Source of the DNA: Robertkochia marina
GTDB lineage: Bacteria; Bacteroidota; Bacteroidia; Flavobacteriales; Flavobacteriaceae
Assembly: GCF_004799345.1 (NCBI RefSeq)
Contig: NZ_SSMC01000001.1
Span: 186,001 to 250,000, forward strand
Length of the DNA: 64,000 nucleotides
Reading direction: 5' to 3'
Both the position numbers and the translations under genes were made by a program. The notes below the pieces were generated by a model. It was not told the DNA's origin. It saw only the letters and a list, made by a program, of their open reading frames with translations, and did not search any database. How positions within the stretch are numbered: the first letter of the stretch is position 1; each line of letters starts with the position of its first letter. Positions 9,353-17,841 of this stretch are shown here, in pieces.

Positions 9353-9360
9353 TATTTTTG
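9353..9360 (+). promoter_or_regulatory. Candidate -7 element for nadE
   Basis: TATTTTTG fits TAnnTTTG and lies 67 bases before the nadE ATG. The divergent gldB -7 candidate (9379-9386 on the minus strand) is only about 20 bases away, so the two promoters probably overlap. No clear TTG partner was found. Confidence 0.4.
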
Positions 9361-9427
9361 CGTTAGTTAATTCGAAACCAAAAATAATAAAGGAAATCCA
9401 CCTTCCTCTAAATTTCACTTATATATT

Positions 9428-10216
9428 ATGAATACAGCAGCTGTAACAGACCATATCGTTAATTGGCTTAAAGATTATGCCGTAAAGGCAGGGATGAACG
9501 GATTTGTAGTAGGCGTTTCCGGAGGGATTGATTCTGCCGTTACTTCCACCTTATGTGCAAGGACCGGCCTGGAGGTGCTGTGTCTCGAGATGCCCATTCA
9601 CCAGGCAGAAAGCCAGGTGAGTCGCGCCTTAAACCACATTGAATGGCTCAAAAGCAATTATTCGAACGTTCGCATGACCCAGGTAAATCTAACCCCTGTA
9701 TTTGATGCCCTGATAGAGAGCTTCCCGGAGGTGGAGAACGAAGAAGAGCGATTCATGTCTTTAGCCAATACCAGGGCCCGTTTGCGTATGACCTCCTTAT
9801 ATTATTTTGCTGCCCTGGAAAAACTTCTTGTAGCGGGAACAGGAAATAAAGTAGAGGATTTTGGAGTAGGATTCTATACCAAATACGGTGACGGAGGGGT
9901 AGACCTCAGCCCTATTGCCGATCTTGTTAAAACAGAAGTTTATGAAATCGGGGCGTACCTGGGTGTCAATTCAGACATCATGAGTGCTCCTCCTACAGAT
10001 GGTTTGTGGGGAGATGACAGAACAGATGAAGATCAGATCGGAGCCTCTTACCCGGAACTCGAATGGGCAATGGAACAGGATAAAAAAGGGAAAACTCTGG
10101 GCGATTTCACCGGCCGGGAACAGGAAGTTTTTGACATCTATAAACGTCTAAACAGGGCAAATAAACATAAAATGGAGCCAATTCCGGTCTGCTCCATACC
10201 GTTGAACCTGAAATAA
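9428..10216 (+). CDS. nadE: NAD(+) synthase, ammonia-dependent type
   Basis: Last step of NAD synthesis: amidation of deamido-NAD with ATP. The PP-loop SGGIDS spans residues 31-36, and GTGNK plus YTKYGDGGVD mark the second half of the active site. At 262 residues it has only the synthetase domain and no glutaminase domain, so it should use free ammonia. It is a single gene between divergent gldB and a downstream response regulator. Confidence 0.95.
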   Translation: MNTAAVTDHIVNWLKDYAVKAGMNGFVVGVSGGIDSAVTSTLCARTGLEVLCLEMPIHQAESQVSRALNHIEWLKSNYSNVRMTQVNLTPVFDALIESFPEVENEEERFMSLANTRARLRMTSLYYFAALEKLLVAGTGNKVEDFGVGFYTKYGDGGVDLSPIADLVKTEVYEIGAYLGVNSDIMSAPPTDGLWGDDRTDEDQIGASYPELEWAMEQDKKGKTLGDFTGREQEVFDIYKRLNRANKHKMEPIPVCSIPLNLK

Positions 10217-10377
10217 TTACAAATTAAAAGAAAGTTTTTTCAACTATTTTGCAGACGTATTTTTTTTAGTTATTTTTATCTGGTAAAACACCCCCAAATT
10301 TTATTCTTTCACAGATCTTATAGTTGAGCTGACGAGGCTTTGGTTATCTTTTTTATAATTATTAAAAAAACTGCATT

Positions 10378-11007
10378 ATGATCAAAGTATTAGTGGCCGA
10401 TAATCACCCCGTTGTAAGAGAGGGGTTGAACGCTGCACTTGGAGGGTCTGATGACTTCAATGTGACCGCCAGTGTTGGTACAACCTCAGAATTGTTTGAT
10501 GCCCTGGAAAAGGAGAAGCCCGACGTGGTTCTTCTGGAGATGGATATTCCTGAAGTGAACGGAATTACTGCACTCAGGAAAATGAAAAAAGATTACAACG
10601 ATGTAAAGGTGCTTATCTTCAGTGCACAGGCAGAAGATGTTTACGCACTCTCCACCCTGCGGGCAGGAGCTTCAGGTTATGTCGCCAAAACAGCCACTAT
10701 AGATACGCTTAAGAATGCCATTAGCAAGGTTGCTGAAGGAGGTATGTTCATTACCAATGAACTGGCTCAGCGCCTGGCATTTGATGAGAGTACCAATAAA
10801 CCCAGAAGATTTTTTAGAAAATTATCTACCCGTGAAGTTGAAGTACTTAAGCTTCTTGCTTCGGGTAAACGTAACAAGCATGTGGCCGAAGAATTGGGCC
10901 TAAATGAAAAAACGGTCAGTACCTACAAGGCCCGTCTTATGCGTAAATTAAACGTAGACAACATGGTAGACATGCTGCAGCAGGCTAAAGCCCTGGAATT
11001 GTATTAA
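10378..11007 (+). CDS. NarL-type response regulator with atypical receiver (Glu at phospho-acceptor site)
   Basis: Receiver domain (about 1-120) plus LuxR-type helix-turn-helix (about 143-205, LSTREVEVLKLLASGKRNK). The switch Ser/Thr (FSAQ) and conserved Lys (YVAKTA) are kept. The phospho-acceptor Asp is replaced by Glu54 (VVLLEMDIP, four residues before the conserved Pro58), and the second residue of the N-terminal acidic pair is Asn (Asp8-Asn9). Glu is a classic phosphomimic, so the protein may be constitutively active or controlled without phosphorylation. No histidine kinase is adjacent. Its stop overlaps that of convergent dnaG. Confidence 0.9.
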   Translation: MIKVLVADNHPVVREGLNAALGGSDDFNVTASVGTTSELFDALEKEKPDVVLLEMDIPEVNGITALRKMKKDYNDVKVLIFSAQAEDVYALSTLRAGASGYVAKTATIDTLKNAISKVAEGGMFITNELAQRLAFDESTNKPRRFFRKLSTREVEVLKLLASGKRNKHVAEELGLNEKTVSTYKARLMRKLNVDNMVDMLQQAKALELY

Positions 11008-12962
11008 AGAACTCGGTTCAGTTTATTTGATAATAATTTTTTAAGTTGATGGTAGTTCATGATTTCCTCAAGGATCTCATGACTACCATTTTCAGTTTTT
11101 AACACCTCATTCTGCAACTGGTCAACCCGCTTATCAATAAGATGACACCGCAGCGAAAGAATGGTCTCACTTACAAGTTGGGTCATTCCGGCCTTTTTCT
11201 CCTTCACAAAAATATTGTTCTTATCCCAGTTATGAAGGTTATACTTTTCGTCATCCATCAGAATGGATGAAAGTTCAGAGGCAATCTCCGGGGCTGTTTT
11301 ATTTAAAAATGATTCAATCGTAAAGGTCTCATTGGCATGCATCTCTTCGATCAGATGAACGTATACATCCCTGAATAAAGGATTAGACAACTCCACCTCA
11401 TCCTGCTGCAGATCAAGGTATATCTTTTCGAATACCTTAGCCCCATGAACCTCAGGCTCTAATACCAATTCACCTTTATCATCCTCCTTCAGCACCAGGT
11501 CCTGAAACTCGCCCTCTTCCATACCGTAAAGCAGAAGTAACTCGATGATCTTTCGCTCCAGGAATTGTTGGGTGTCAATCTTTTCGACCTTCTGTTCCGG
11601 ACGAACCACCTCGAAGGCCTTCTGCTCCTTTTTAAATTTTTTACTGGCCTCGGCAAGTTCTTTCTTCCCCAACTGGGCAAGACTATTAAACAATACCTCC
11701 TCAGAAATATCCATGATACGCGAACATTCCTGTATATAGACTTCGCGCTGTATTCTATCGGGAATCTTCCCGATACTATGCACTATATCACGTATGGTCT
11801 CCGCCTTTTTAACCGGATCATTCTGGGCTTCATTGACTAAGACGGAGGCCTTAAACTGAATAAAATCCTTAGCGTTGGTATCGAGAAAATACTGAAGCTC
11901 ATCGGGAGAATTGGAGGCGGCAAAACTGTCCGGGTCTTCACCCTCAGGAAAAGTAACCACCTTAACATTCATTCCTTGCTCCAGGATCAGGTCAATACCT
12001 CTCATAGACGCCCTTAAACCTGCAGCATCGCCATCAAATAAAACGGTAATATTCTTGGTCAGCCTGTTAACCAGCCTGATCTGTTCAGGGGTAAGGGCAG
12101 TACCACTGGAGGCAACCACATTGGTGATTCCGCTTTGATAAAACTGAATAACATCGGTGTATCCTTCTACCAGGTAACAATTGTCTTCTTTGGCTATAGA
12201 TTGTTTGGCCTGGTACAAACCGTATAACACCTTACTCTTGTGATAGATCTCACTCTCCGGTGAATTAAGATATTTCGCGGCCTTCTTATCCGTTTTCAGA
12301 ATACGCCCACCAAAGCCGAGTACACGGCCACTCATGGAATGTATAGGAAACATTACCCGACCTTTAAAGCGGTCAAACATCCTGTCTTCCCCCTTTACTA
12401 TGGTAAGTCCGGTCTTCTCAAGAAACTCCAACTGATACCCCTTGTCTAAGGCAGTTTTCGTAAAAGCATCCCATTGATCCAGGCAATACCCCAATTGAAA
12501 GGCTTCTATGGTCTCAACTTTGAAGCCCCGCTCCTTGAAGTAGCTTAAGCCAATAGCCTTTCCGGGCTCAGTTTTAAACAGGTTATCCTTAAAGTAGGTA
12601 CGGGCAAATTCAGAGACGAGATACATACTTTCGCGTTCACCCGCCTTTTCCTTTTGCTCGTTGCTCTGCTCAGTTTCCTCTACCTCAATCCCGTATTTTT
12701 TAGCCAGGTATTTAATAGCTTCCGGGTAGGTGAAATGCTCGTGCTCCATAATGAATGCTACCACATTACCTCCCTTACCACTACTGAAATCCTTCCAGAT
12801 CTGTTTTACCGGAGACACCATAAAACTAGGGGTACGCTCATCGGTAAACGGACTCAGACCTTTAAAATTGGAGCCCGATCGTTTCAGCTGAACAAAGTCA
12901 CCTATAACTTCTTCCACTCTTGCGGCATCAAATACTTTGTCTATGGTTTCTTTTGCGATCAA
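11004..12962 (-). CDS. dnaG: DNA primase without zinc-ligand residues
   Basis: Makes RNA primers for replication together with DnaB helicase. The 652-residue protein has the usual order: N-terminal zinc-ribbon-like domain (about 1-100), RNA polymerase core, TOPRIM (VEGYTDVI and the FDGDAAG motif), then a C-terminal helicase-binding region. The four residues that normally bind zinc are replaced: Ser37, Thr40, Asp58 and Ser61 occupy the Cys-His-Cys-Cys positions, while the surrounding TPSFMVSP and GKGGN segments are intact. I think related flavobacterial primases share this, so it is a lineage trait and not damage. It overlaps the response regulator stop by four bases. Confidence 0.96.
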   Translation of the reverse strand: MIAKETIDKVFDAARVEEVIGDFVQLKRSGSNFKGLSPFTDERTPSFMVSPVKQIWKDFSSGKGGNVVAFIMEHEHFTYPEAIKYLAKKYGIEVEETEQSNEQKEKAGERESMYLVSEFARTYFKDNLFKTEPGKAIGLSYFKERGFKVETIEAFQLGYCLDQWDAFTKTALDKGYQLEFLEKTGLTIVKGEDRMFDRFKGRVMFPIHSMSGRVLGFGGRILKTDKKAAKYLNSPESEIYHKSKVLYGLYQAKQSIAKEDNCYLVEGYTDVIQFYQSGITNVVASSGTALTPEQIRLVNRLTKNITVLFDGDAAGLRASMRGIDLILEQGMNVKVVTFPEGEDPDSFAASNSPDELQYFLDTNAKDFIQFKASVLVNEAQNDPVKKAETIRDIVHSIGKIPDRIQREVYIQECSRIMDISEEVLFNSLAQLGKKELAEASKKFKKEQKAFEVVRPEQKVEKIDTQQFLERKIIELLLLYGMEEGEFQDLVLKEDDKGELVLEPEVHGAKVFEKIYLDLQQDEVELSNPLFRDVYVHLIEEMHANETFTIESFLNKTAPEIASELSSILMDDEKYNLHNWDKNNIFVKEKKAGMTQLVSETILSLRCHLIDKRVDQLQNEVLKTENGSHEILEEIMNYHQLKKLLSNKLNRVL

Positions 12963-12980
12963 TGGATAAGACTTTGGTTA

Positions 12981-13011
12981 AAAATAAGGATTCCCGCCAA
13001 AAGCGGGAATC
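12981..13011 (-). terminator. Probable intrinsic terminator after the coiled-coil/beta-barrel gene region
   Basis: Nine-base inverted repeat GATTCCCGC / GCGGGAATC (12989-12997 and 13003-13011) with a 5-base loop. Read on the minus strand it is followed by CTTATTTTT, an interrupted T-run. It lies in the 76-bp gap between dnaG (starting at 12962) and the gene ending at 13039, so it ends transcription of the sigma factor operon before dnaG. Confidence 0.7.
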
Positions 13012-13038
13012 AAAAATAAGCAATTCTATCCTGAACGA

Positions 13039-14115
13039 TCAAAGCTCCCAACGCAGCCCAAAAGCAATGTTGTGCTGATCAACGTTCGGGTCTTTAAAGA
13101 TAGTATTCAGCTCATAACGAGTGTAAAGACTCAGATCGCCGAAACCTACATAACCCGCTAAGCCATAAATAGTATTACTTGTATTATAGCTGTTCTTGAT
13201 CTTTTCTTTGACACGCTCGCCATCGATCTTATATTTCAGTTTATGACGCGTACTGTAATTTACTCCGAAATATCCTCCTAATCCGATCCTGAACTTTCTG
13301 CGAATACTATACCTGAAGTAATCATCTCTTTCAATTTTCTTTGAAGGACCTATTTCGAAGAACACCGGAAGCACCAGGTTATCCATTCTCAGTTTTGATT
13401 TGTCAAGGTTTCCCGGAAATTCTTCCAGAAAGGTCAGGTCACCCTCCCGAACAAAATAGCGCTCATCTTCCGGCTTAAAACCGTTAAATTGAAAATTTAG
13501 TCCGTATACAAACCGTAACCAATTGGTCTCTTTAAAGACCCTGGTTTTGAATTGCCATCCGATCTCGAAGAATTTACTCCCCCCTATCTGATAAGGGCTG
13601 TCATCCAGCGACCCTCCGTCAACCAGGGCATTATTAATACCGGCAGCCACTACCAGGTGACTGGTCGTGCGACGATCGTAAGGCTTTTTCGTCTTACACG
13701 GAAAGCATTCATCAAAGCCTACGATACTAAACCAGTCATCTTCGTCTTTGATATCGATCCTGATATAGCCGTCCGAGGTTCCTACAAATTCTCCCCGTTT
13801 AACCAGCTCGATCTTGTTATCAATGATGGCAGAACGATTCTCAATGTTTTGGGCTGTTTTCAGCGCAGCCTCTTTTTTTCTTTTTTCGGCTTCTTCTGCG
13901 GTAATATCTCCGTTCTCAAGCATCTGCTCAATATCCTCAACGGCCTCTCTGAGCATTTCCTTTTCTTCTTTGATCATCTCTTCCTTGGCTTTCTCCAGCC
14001 GCTCCAGCCTGGCTTTCACGGCAGGAGTCATTTCTGTTTCGGTTTCCTGCGCCGTTAAAGGCTGAGCAATAAACAGCAGGGCCGCCAAAGCAGCGATCTT
14101 TGTGATTTTAAACAT
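13039..14115 (-). CDS. Secreted coiled-coil and predicted outer-membrane beta-barrel protein
   Basis: A 358-residue exported protein of unknown function. A signal peptide ends near residue 22 (PLTAQ). Residues 28-100 are rich in Glu, Lys and Arg in heptads, strongly suggesting a periplasmic coiled coil. The rest alternates polar and hydrophobic residues with many Tyr, Phe and Gly and ends in a strand (IAFGLRWEL), as expected of an outer-membrane barrel. A Cys pair (CFPC) lies near residue 138. It is the third gene behind an ECF sigma factor and membrane anti-sigma-like protein, so it may be their target or sensor. Confidence 0.75.
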   Translation of the reverse strand: MFKITKIAALAALLFIAQPLTAQETETEMTPAVKARLERLEKAKEEMIKEEKEMLREAVEDIEQMLENGDITAEEAEKRKKEAALKTAQNIENRSAIIDNKIELVKRGEFVGTSDGYIRIDIKDEDDWFSIVGFDECFPCKTKKPYDRRTTSHLVVAAGINNALVDGGSLDDSPYQIGGSKFFEIGWQFKTRVFKETNWLRFVYGLNFQFNGFKPEDERYFVREGDLTFLEEFPGNLDKSKLRMDNLVLPVFFEIGPSKKIERDDYFRYSIRRKFRIGLGGYFGVNYSTRHKLKYKIDGERVKEKIKNSYNTSNTIYGLAGYVGFGDLSLYTRYELNTIFKDPNVDQHNIAFGLRWEL

Positions 14116-14145
14116 GGTACTAAGATTTATTGATTAATGAATGAA

Positions 14146-14841
14146 CTATTGATTACGTTCTGCAACTGCTGTACGCAGTTTTACCAAGCCCTTTTTCAAG
14201 GCTTCAAGTGCTTTATCCTTAAAGTTTTGATCTAATTCTTTTTCAATATCTGCCAACAACAGGGCTGCATCTACCTGCTTTGCCGTGCTTGCCCCGTCTT
14301 GGTGTAAAACAGCACGGGCATCGGCCAGCAATTCTTCGATCTCCCGATCACTTACCTGAGTCTTCTCTTTATTGGTGCCAACCGGAATATATCTCAATTC
14401 ATTACTCCCAAAATCAGCGCCCACTGTTTTCTCTACCGGCCTGCCCTCAAAAACAACTGCTGCCGAAGATGATGTGGAAAATGAATTCTCTGATAACTCA
14501 ACAGGAATGGAGACTTCCTCGATATTATCCTGCTTAACCAACCCACCTGCTTCCGGTACTTTATATATATCATCATTTCTTTCCGGGGACGATCTTTCCA
14601 TCTCCTGCTCTACAAGAGGGTCTGCTTCTGTATAGAAGCCATCTGATGAGATCATCAAGGCTCCCAACACCATGATCACGGCCACTGAAGCAGCTACAAA
14701 CCATAGTTTTTGCTTTGAGCTTCCCTGAGTTTCAGCCTCATCCAGCAATCCTTCCAGGCGATGCCAGGAGGCAGGGGTCGGCTTAATTTTTCGCTCTTGC
14801 AGCAGCGAACGGACTTTTTTATCAAATTCTTCTGACCTCAT
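14146..14841 (-). CDS. Single-pass membrane protein, probable anti-sigma factor
   Basis: A 231-residue protein with a cytoplasmic N-terminal segment (about 1-45, containing TPASWHRLEGLLDEAE), one membrane helix (about 46-64) and a periplasmic tail ending in a charged helix. The start overlaps the upstream sigma factor by 20 bases. Sigma-overlap, size and topology are typical of ECF-associated anti-sigma factors in Bacteroidota, but no clear zinc-binding anti-sigma motif is present. Function inferred from context. Confidence 0.7.
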   Translation of the reverse strand: MRSEEFDKKVRSLLQERKIKPTPASWHRLEGLLDEAETQGSSKQKLWFVAASVAVIMVLGALMISSDGFYTEADPLVEQEMERSSPERNDDIYKVPEAGGLVKQDNIEEVSIPVELSENSFSTSSSAAVVFEGRPVEKTVGADFGSNELRYIPVGTNKEKTQVSDREIEELLADARAVLHQDGASTAKQVDAALLLADIEKELDQNFKDKALEALKKGLVKLRTAVAERNQ

Positions 14842-15409
14842 ATACTGATTCTTTCATCCCGGCCAATTTCTGCTGAAGCAATTTCCGGGCTTTAAACAAT
14901 TGTGACTTTGATGTGCTTTCCGAGATCTCAAGCTGTGTTGCGATCTCTTTATGACTATAGCCCTCTACAGCATATAACAGGAAAACGGTACGGTAACCAT
15001 CGGGCATTTCATCAATAAGATTTTGAAGCGCTTCCACTTGCAGGCTATCCGGAAGATCACCTCCGGAAGTCAACTCCGAAGATTTCAAGGCTTCAGGATC
15101 ATGAAATTGTTCCGGGTTCTTTTTTCTCAGATGGTCAATGCACTGACGTACCATGATCTTTCGTATCCACCCTTCAAAACTTCCTTCTTCTTTAAAGGAA
15201 TTTAAATTCTTAAAGACCTTAAAAAACCCGGTGATCATCACATCTTCTGCGAAATGCAGATCACGAACATAACTTCGACACAAACCGAGCATGGTTGGCG
15301 AAAACCGTTTGTAGATCTGGTTTTGAGCCTCCCGATCTCCTTTCCGAGCCTTTTTAATAAGTTCCGGTTGGTGGTGATGTAAGTTGATGACTTTCAAAAA
15401 TGGTTTCAT
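14822..15409 (-). CDS. ECF-type RNA polymerase sigma factor
   Basis: A 195-residue sigma-70 family protein with only regions 2 and 4. Region 2 (about residues 30-95) contains YVRDLHFAEDVMITGFFKVF and GWIRKIMVRQCID; region 4 (about 125-180) contains YRTVFLLYAVEGYSHKEIA and a helix-turn-helix ending STSKSQLFKARKLL. No region 1 or 3, hence ECF class. It begins an apparent operon with the membrane protein and the beta-barrel protein. Regulon unknown. Confidence 0.92.
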   Translation of the reverse strand: MKPFLKVINLHHHQPELIKKARKGDREAQNQIYKRFSPTMLGLCRSYVRDLHFAEDVMITGFFKVFKNLNSFKEEGSFEGWIRKIMVRQCIDHLRKKNPEQFHDPEALKSSELTSGGDLPDSLQVEALQNLIDEMPDGYRTVFLLYAVEGYSHKEIATQLEISESTSKSQLFKARKLLQQKLAGMKESVYEVRRI

Positions 15410-15438
15410 TTGGTCTTCTATTTATATAGACGCAAATA

Positions 15439-15472
15439 CTTTGCCCGAGGTTGCCTCGCAAAGATTTTTTTT
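15439..15472 (+). terminator. Terminator-like hairpin with T-run, orphan on the plus strand
   Basis: CTTTGC (15439-15444) and GAGG (15447-15450) pair with CCTC and GCAAAG (15454-15463), followed by ATTTTTTTT. As a terminator it would act on plus-strand transcripts, but no plus-strand gene precedes it: both flanking genes are on the minus strand. It lies 30 bases upstream of the sigma factor start, so it may instead be a hairpin in that 5' leader. The remaining bases up to 15612 show nothing recognisable. Confidence 0.5.
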
Positions 15473-15612
15473 CAGAATCAAGTACGATATCTCTATATAA
15501 TAGAAGCATAACTCCTTAATATGTTACAGATTTCAAGAGATTTCATGCACCCTTATCCGGGTTCAAAAACAGAGTTCAGAAAAATGCCTGAGTGAAGAAT
15601 AAAGAAAGATGG

Positions 15613-16590
15613 TTACTTTTTACGTTCTATGACGTAGTTGACCATCAGTTCCAGGCTGTCCCGGTAAGGAGACACCGGATAGGTATGCAGTAATTCCAGG
15701 GCTTCTTTTTGAAAGGATATCATTTTTTGCTCAGCGTAGGTCAATCCCCCTGAATCTTTCACATAGCTGATCAGTTCTTTAACACGCTTTTTATCCTTAT
15801 TGTGATTTTTCACTGAATTGATGATCCATCGCCTCTTATTTTCATCTGCCTGCTGCAAGCTGTAGATAAGCGGCAAGGTCATTTTCTTTTCTTTTATATC
15901 AATACCTGTAGGCTTCCCTATCGGACCATCTGTATAATCAAAAAGATCATCCTTGATCTGAAAGGCCATACCAATGAGTTCACCAAACCTGTGCATCTTT
16001 TCAACTTCTCCGGGCTTTTCTTCTACCGAACACGCCCCAAGGGCACAGCAGGCGGCAATGAGGGTTGCTGTTTTCTGACGAATGATCTCATAGTACACCT
16101 CTTCCGTAATATCAAGTCTTCGCGCTTTTTCGATCTGAAGAAGTTCACCTTCGCTCATCTCACGAACGGCTACTGATATTATCTTTAGCAGGTCAAAATC
16201 TTCATGATCTATTGACAGCAGCAATCCTTTGGAAAGCAGATAATCTCCAACCAAAACAGCTATTTTGTTTTTCCATAAAGCATTAATGGAGAAAAAACCT
16301 CGCCTGCGATTACTGTCATCAACCACATCGTCATGAACAAGGGTGGCCGTATGGATCAATTCAATTACCGAAGCACCTCGGTAGGTACGTTCATTTACAG
16401 AACCCCCTGAGACCATTTTTGCCACCAGAAAAACAAACATGGGACGCATTTGCTTCCCTTTGCGGTTTACAATGTAATGAGATATACGGTTGAGCAGAGC
16501 CACCCTGGAAGACATAGAATCATGAAACTTCTTTTCAAAAAGTTCCATTTCTTCATGAATGGGCTGTTTTATTTGCTCTACTACCTTCAT
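15613..16590 (-). CDS. Trans-polyprenyl diphosphate synthase (octaprenyl/heptaprenyl type)
   Basis: Elongates farnesyl or geranylgeranyl diphosphate with IPP; in this lineage it most likely makes the menaquinone side chain. The first Asp-rich motif is HDDVVDDSNRRRG (near residue 85-95) and the second is FQIKDDLFDYTD (near residue 215). The 325-residue length fits IspB/HepT-like enzymes rather than IspA. Chain length cannot be read reliably. It lies 82 bp after rlmN on the same strand. Confidence 0.9.
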   Translation of the reverse strand: MKVVEQIKQPIHEEMELFEKKFHDSMSSRVALLNRISHYIVNRKGKQMRPMFVFLVAKMVSGGSVNERTYRGASVIELIHTATLVHDDVVDDSNRRRGFFSINALWKNKIAVLVGDYLLSKGLLLSIDHEDFDLLKIISVAVREMSEGELLQIEKARRLDITEEVYYEIIRQKTATLIAACCALGACSVEEKPGEVEKMHRFGELIGMAFQIKDDLFDYTDGPIGKPTGIDIKEKKMTLPLIYSLQQADENKRRWIINSVKNHNKDKKRVKELISYVKDSGGLTYAEQKMISFQKEALELLHTYPVSPYRDSLELMVNYVIERKK

Positions 16591-16672
16591 TTAGCTTTCA
16601 AATATAAGACTTTGGAGGTAGTTCCCTACGGAAAAAATCACGGTATTTAAAACGGTTACCCCTGGTGGCATC

Positions 16673-17719
16673 CTATCCGTTCTTATTTGCTAATTGCCCA
16701 CAAGCAGCGTCAATATCCTTACCTCTTGAACGCCTAACCGTTACGGTAATACCATTGCGCTCCAGTTCACGCTGGTACATTTCAATGGCCGTGAAATCTG
16801 CCTGCTTGAAATGTTCATCTCCTATGGGGTTGTATTCAATGAGATTAACCTTTGAAGGTGCAAATCGACAAAATTTAATAAGCGCTTTCACATCCTCCGG
16901 TCGGTCATTAATACCCTTCCAAACCACATACTCATAGGTAATTCTGCTTTTGGTCTTACTATACCAGTATTCAAGAGCCTCCCTGAGATCGGCGAGAGGG
17001 AAGTTTTCATTAAAAGGCATGATACCGGTTCGTACCTCATCAATGGCAGAGTGCAGAGAAACTGCAAGTTTAAACTTCACCTCATCATCGGCAAGCTTAC
17101 GTATCATCTTTGGCACACCGGAGGTGGAAACAGTAATCCTTTTTGGCGACATGCCAAGTCCGTCTTTAGAAGTGATCATATCGATGGCCTTAAGCACGTT
17201 CTTGTAATTCATCAACGGCTCTCCCATTCCCATAAAAACAATATTGCTGAGCGGACGGTCATAGTAAAGGCGGCTCTCATTATCGATAGCGACCACCTGG
17301 TCATAGATCTCATCAGGATTAAGATTCCTCATGCGCTTAAGCCTGGCGGTGGCACAGAACTTACAGTCAAGACTGCAGCCTACCTGACTCGATACACAGG
17401 CCGTGGTACGGGTTGGGGTGGGAATAAGCACTGATTCGACCACAAGATCATCGTGAAGGCGTACTGCGTTTTTAATGGTCCCGTCACTGCTGCGTTGCAT
17501 TTGATCTACACGAATATGGTTGATCACAAAGTTATCTTCCAGCATTTGTCGGGTTTCCAGAGAAATATTCGTCATATCCTCGAAAGAATGCACCGATTTA
17601 TTCCACAGCCACTCATAAACCTGGTTGCCCCGAAACGCCTTATCTCCCTGTTGTATAAAAAATTCCCGCAACTGCTCCCGGGTCAGGGCCCTGATATCTT
17701 TCTTCGCCTTTTGCTTCAT
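16673..17719 (-). CDS. rlmN: Dual-specificity 23S rRNA/tRNA (adenine-C2)-methyltransferase RlmN
   Basis: Radical-SAM enzyme that methylates C2 of A2503 in 23S rRNA and of A37 in some tRNAs. The 4Fe-4S ligands are Cys115, Cys119 and Cys122 (CSLDCKFC), and the C-terminal CGQL motif holds the second catalytic cysteine. The SAM motif GMGEPLMNY is intact. Length of 348 residues is normal. It follows queA with a terminator in between, so it is probably transcribed separately. Confidence 0.97.
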   Translation of the reverse strand: MKQKAKKDIRALTREQLREFFIQQGDKAFRGNQVYEWLWNKSVHSFEDMTNISLETRQMLEDNFVINHIRVDQMQRSSDGTIKNAVRLHDDLVVESVLIPTPTRTTACVSSQVGCSLDCKFCATARLKRMRNLNPDEIYDQVVAIDNESRLYYDRPLSNIVFMGMGEPLMNYKNVLKAIDMITSKDGLGMSPKRITVSTSGVPKMIRKLADDEVKFKLAVSLHSAIDEVRTGIMPFNENFPLADLREALEYWYSKTKSRITYEYVVWKGINDRPEDVKALIKFCRFAPSKVNLIEYNPIGDEHFKQADFTAIEMYQRELERNGITVTVRRSRGKDIDAACGQLANKNG

Positions 17720-17751
17720 GCTGCAAAGATAAGAGTTTCTTTAGTAGAGCG

Positions 17752-17786
17752 TAGCGATTCGGGAGTGGAGAGTCGGGAGTGTGAAG
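17752..17786. repeat. Degenerate 7-bp tandem repeat (GGGAGTS/GAGAGTC family)
   Basis: Units tcgggag, tggagag, tcgggag, tgtgaag begin at 17759, 17766, 17773 and 17780, an exact 7-bp period with substitutions. The same unit family recurs at 41992-42019, 24 kb away. Both copies lie between a gene end and an intrinsic terminator. Confidence 0.7.
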
Positions 17787-17790
17787 AAAT

Positions 17791-17815
17791 AAAAAAACCC
17801 CGGAATATTCCGGGG
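17791..17815 (-). terminator. Intrinsic terminator after queA
   Basis: Perfect palindromic stem CCCCGGAATATTCCGGGG (17798-17815), followed on the minus strand by seven T (plus-strand A-run 17791-17797). It lies 26 bases after the queA stop codon. Confidence 0.9.
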
Positions 17816-17841
17816 CCTCTTTTAAGTTTTAAAGCTCTAAA

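Noticed and set aside
11004-12962. Damaged dnaG (pseudogene) because zinc ligands are missing
   Set aside because: The frame is intact over 652 residues with TOPRIM and flanking motifs complete, and the gene is essential.
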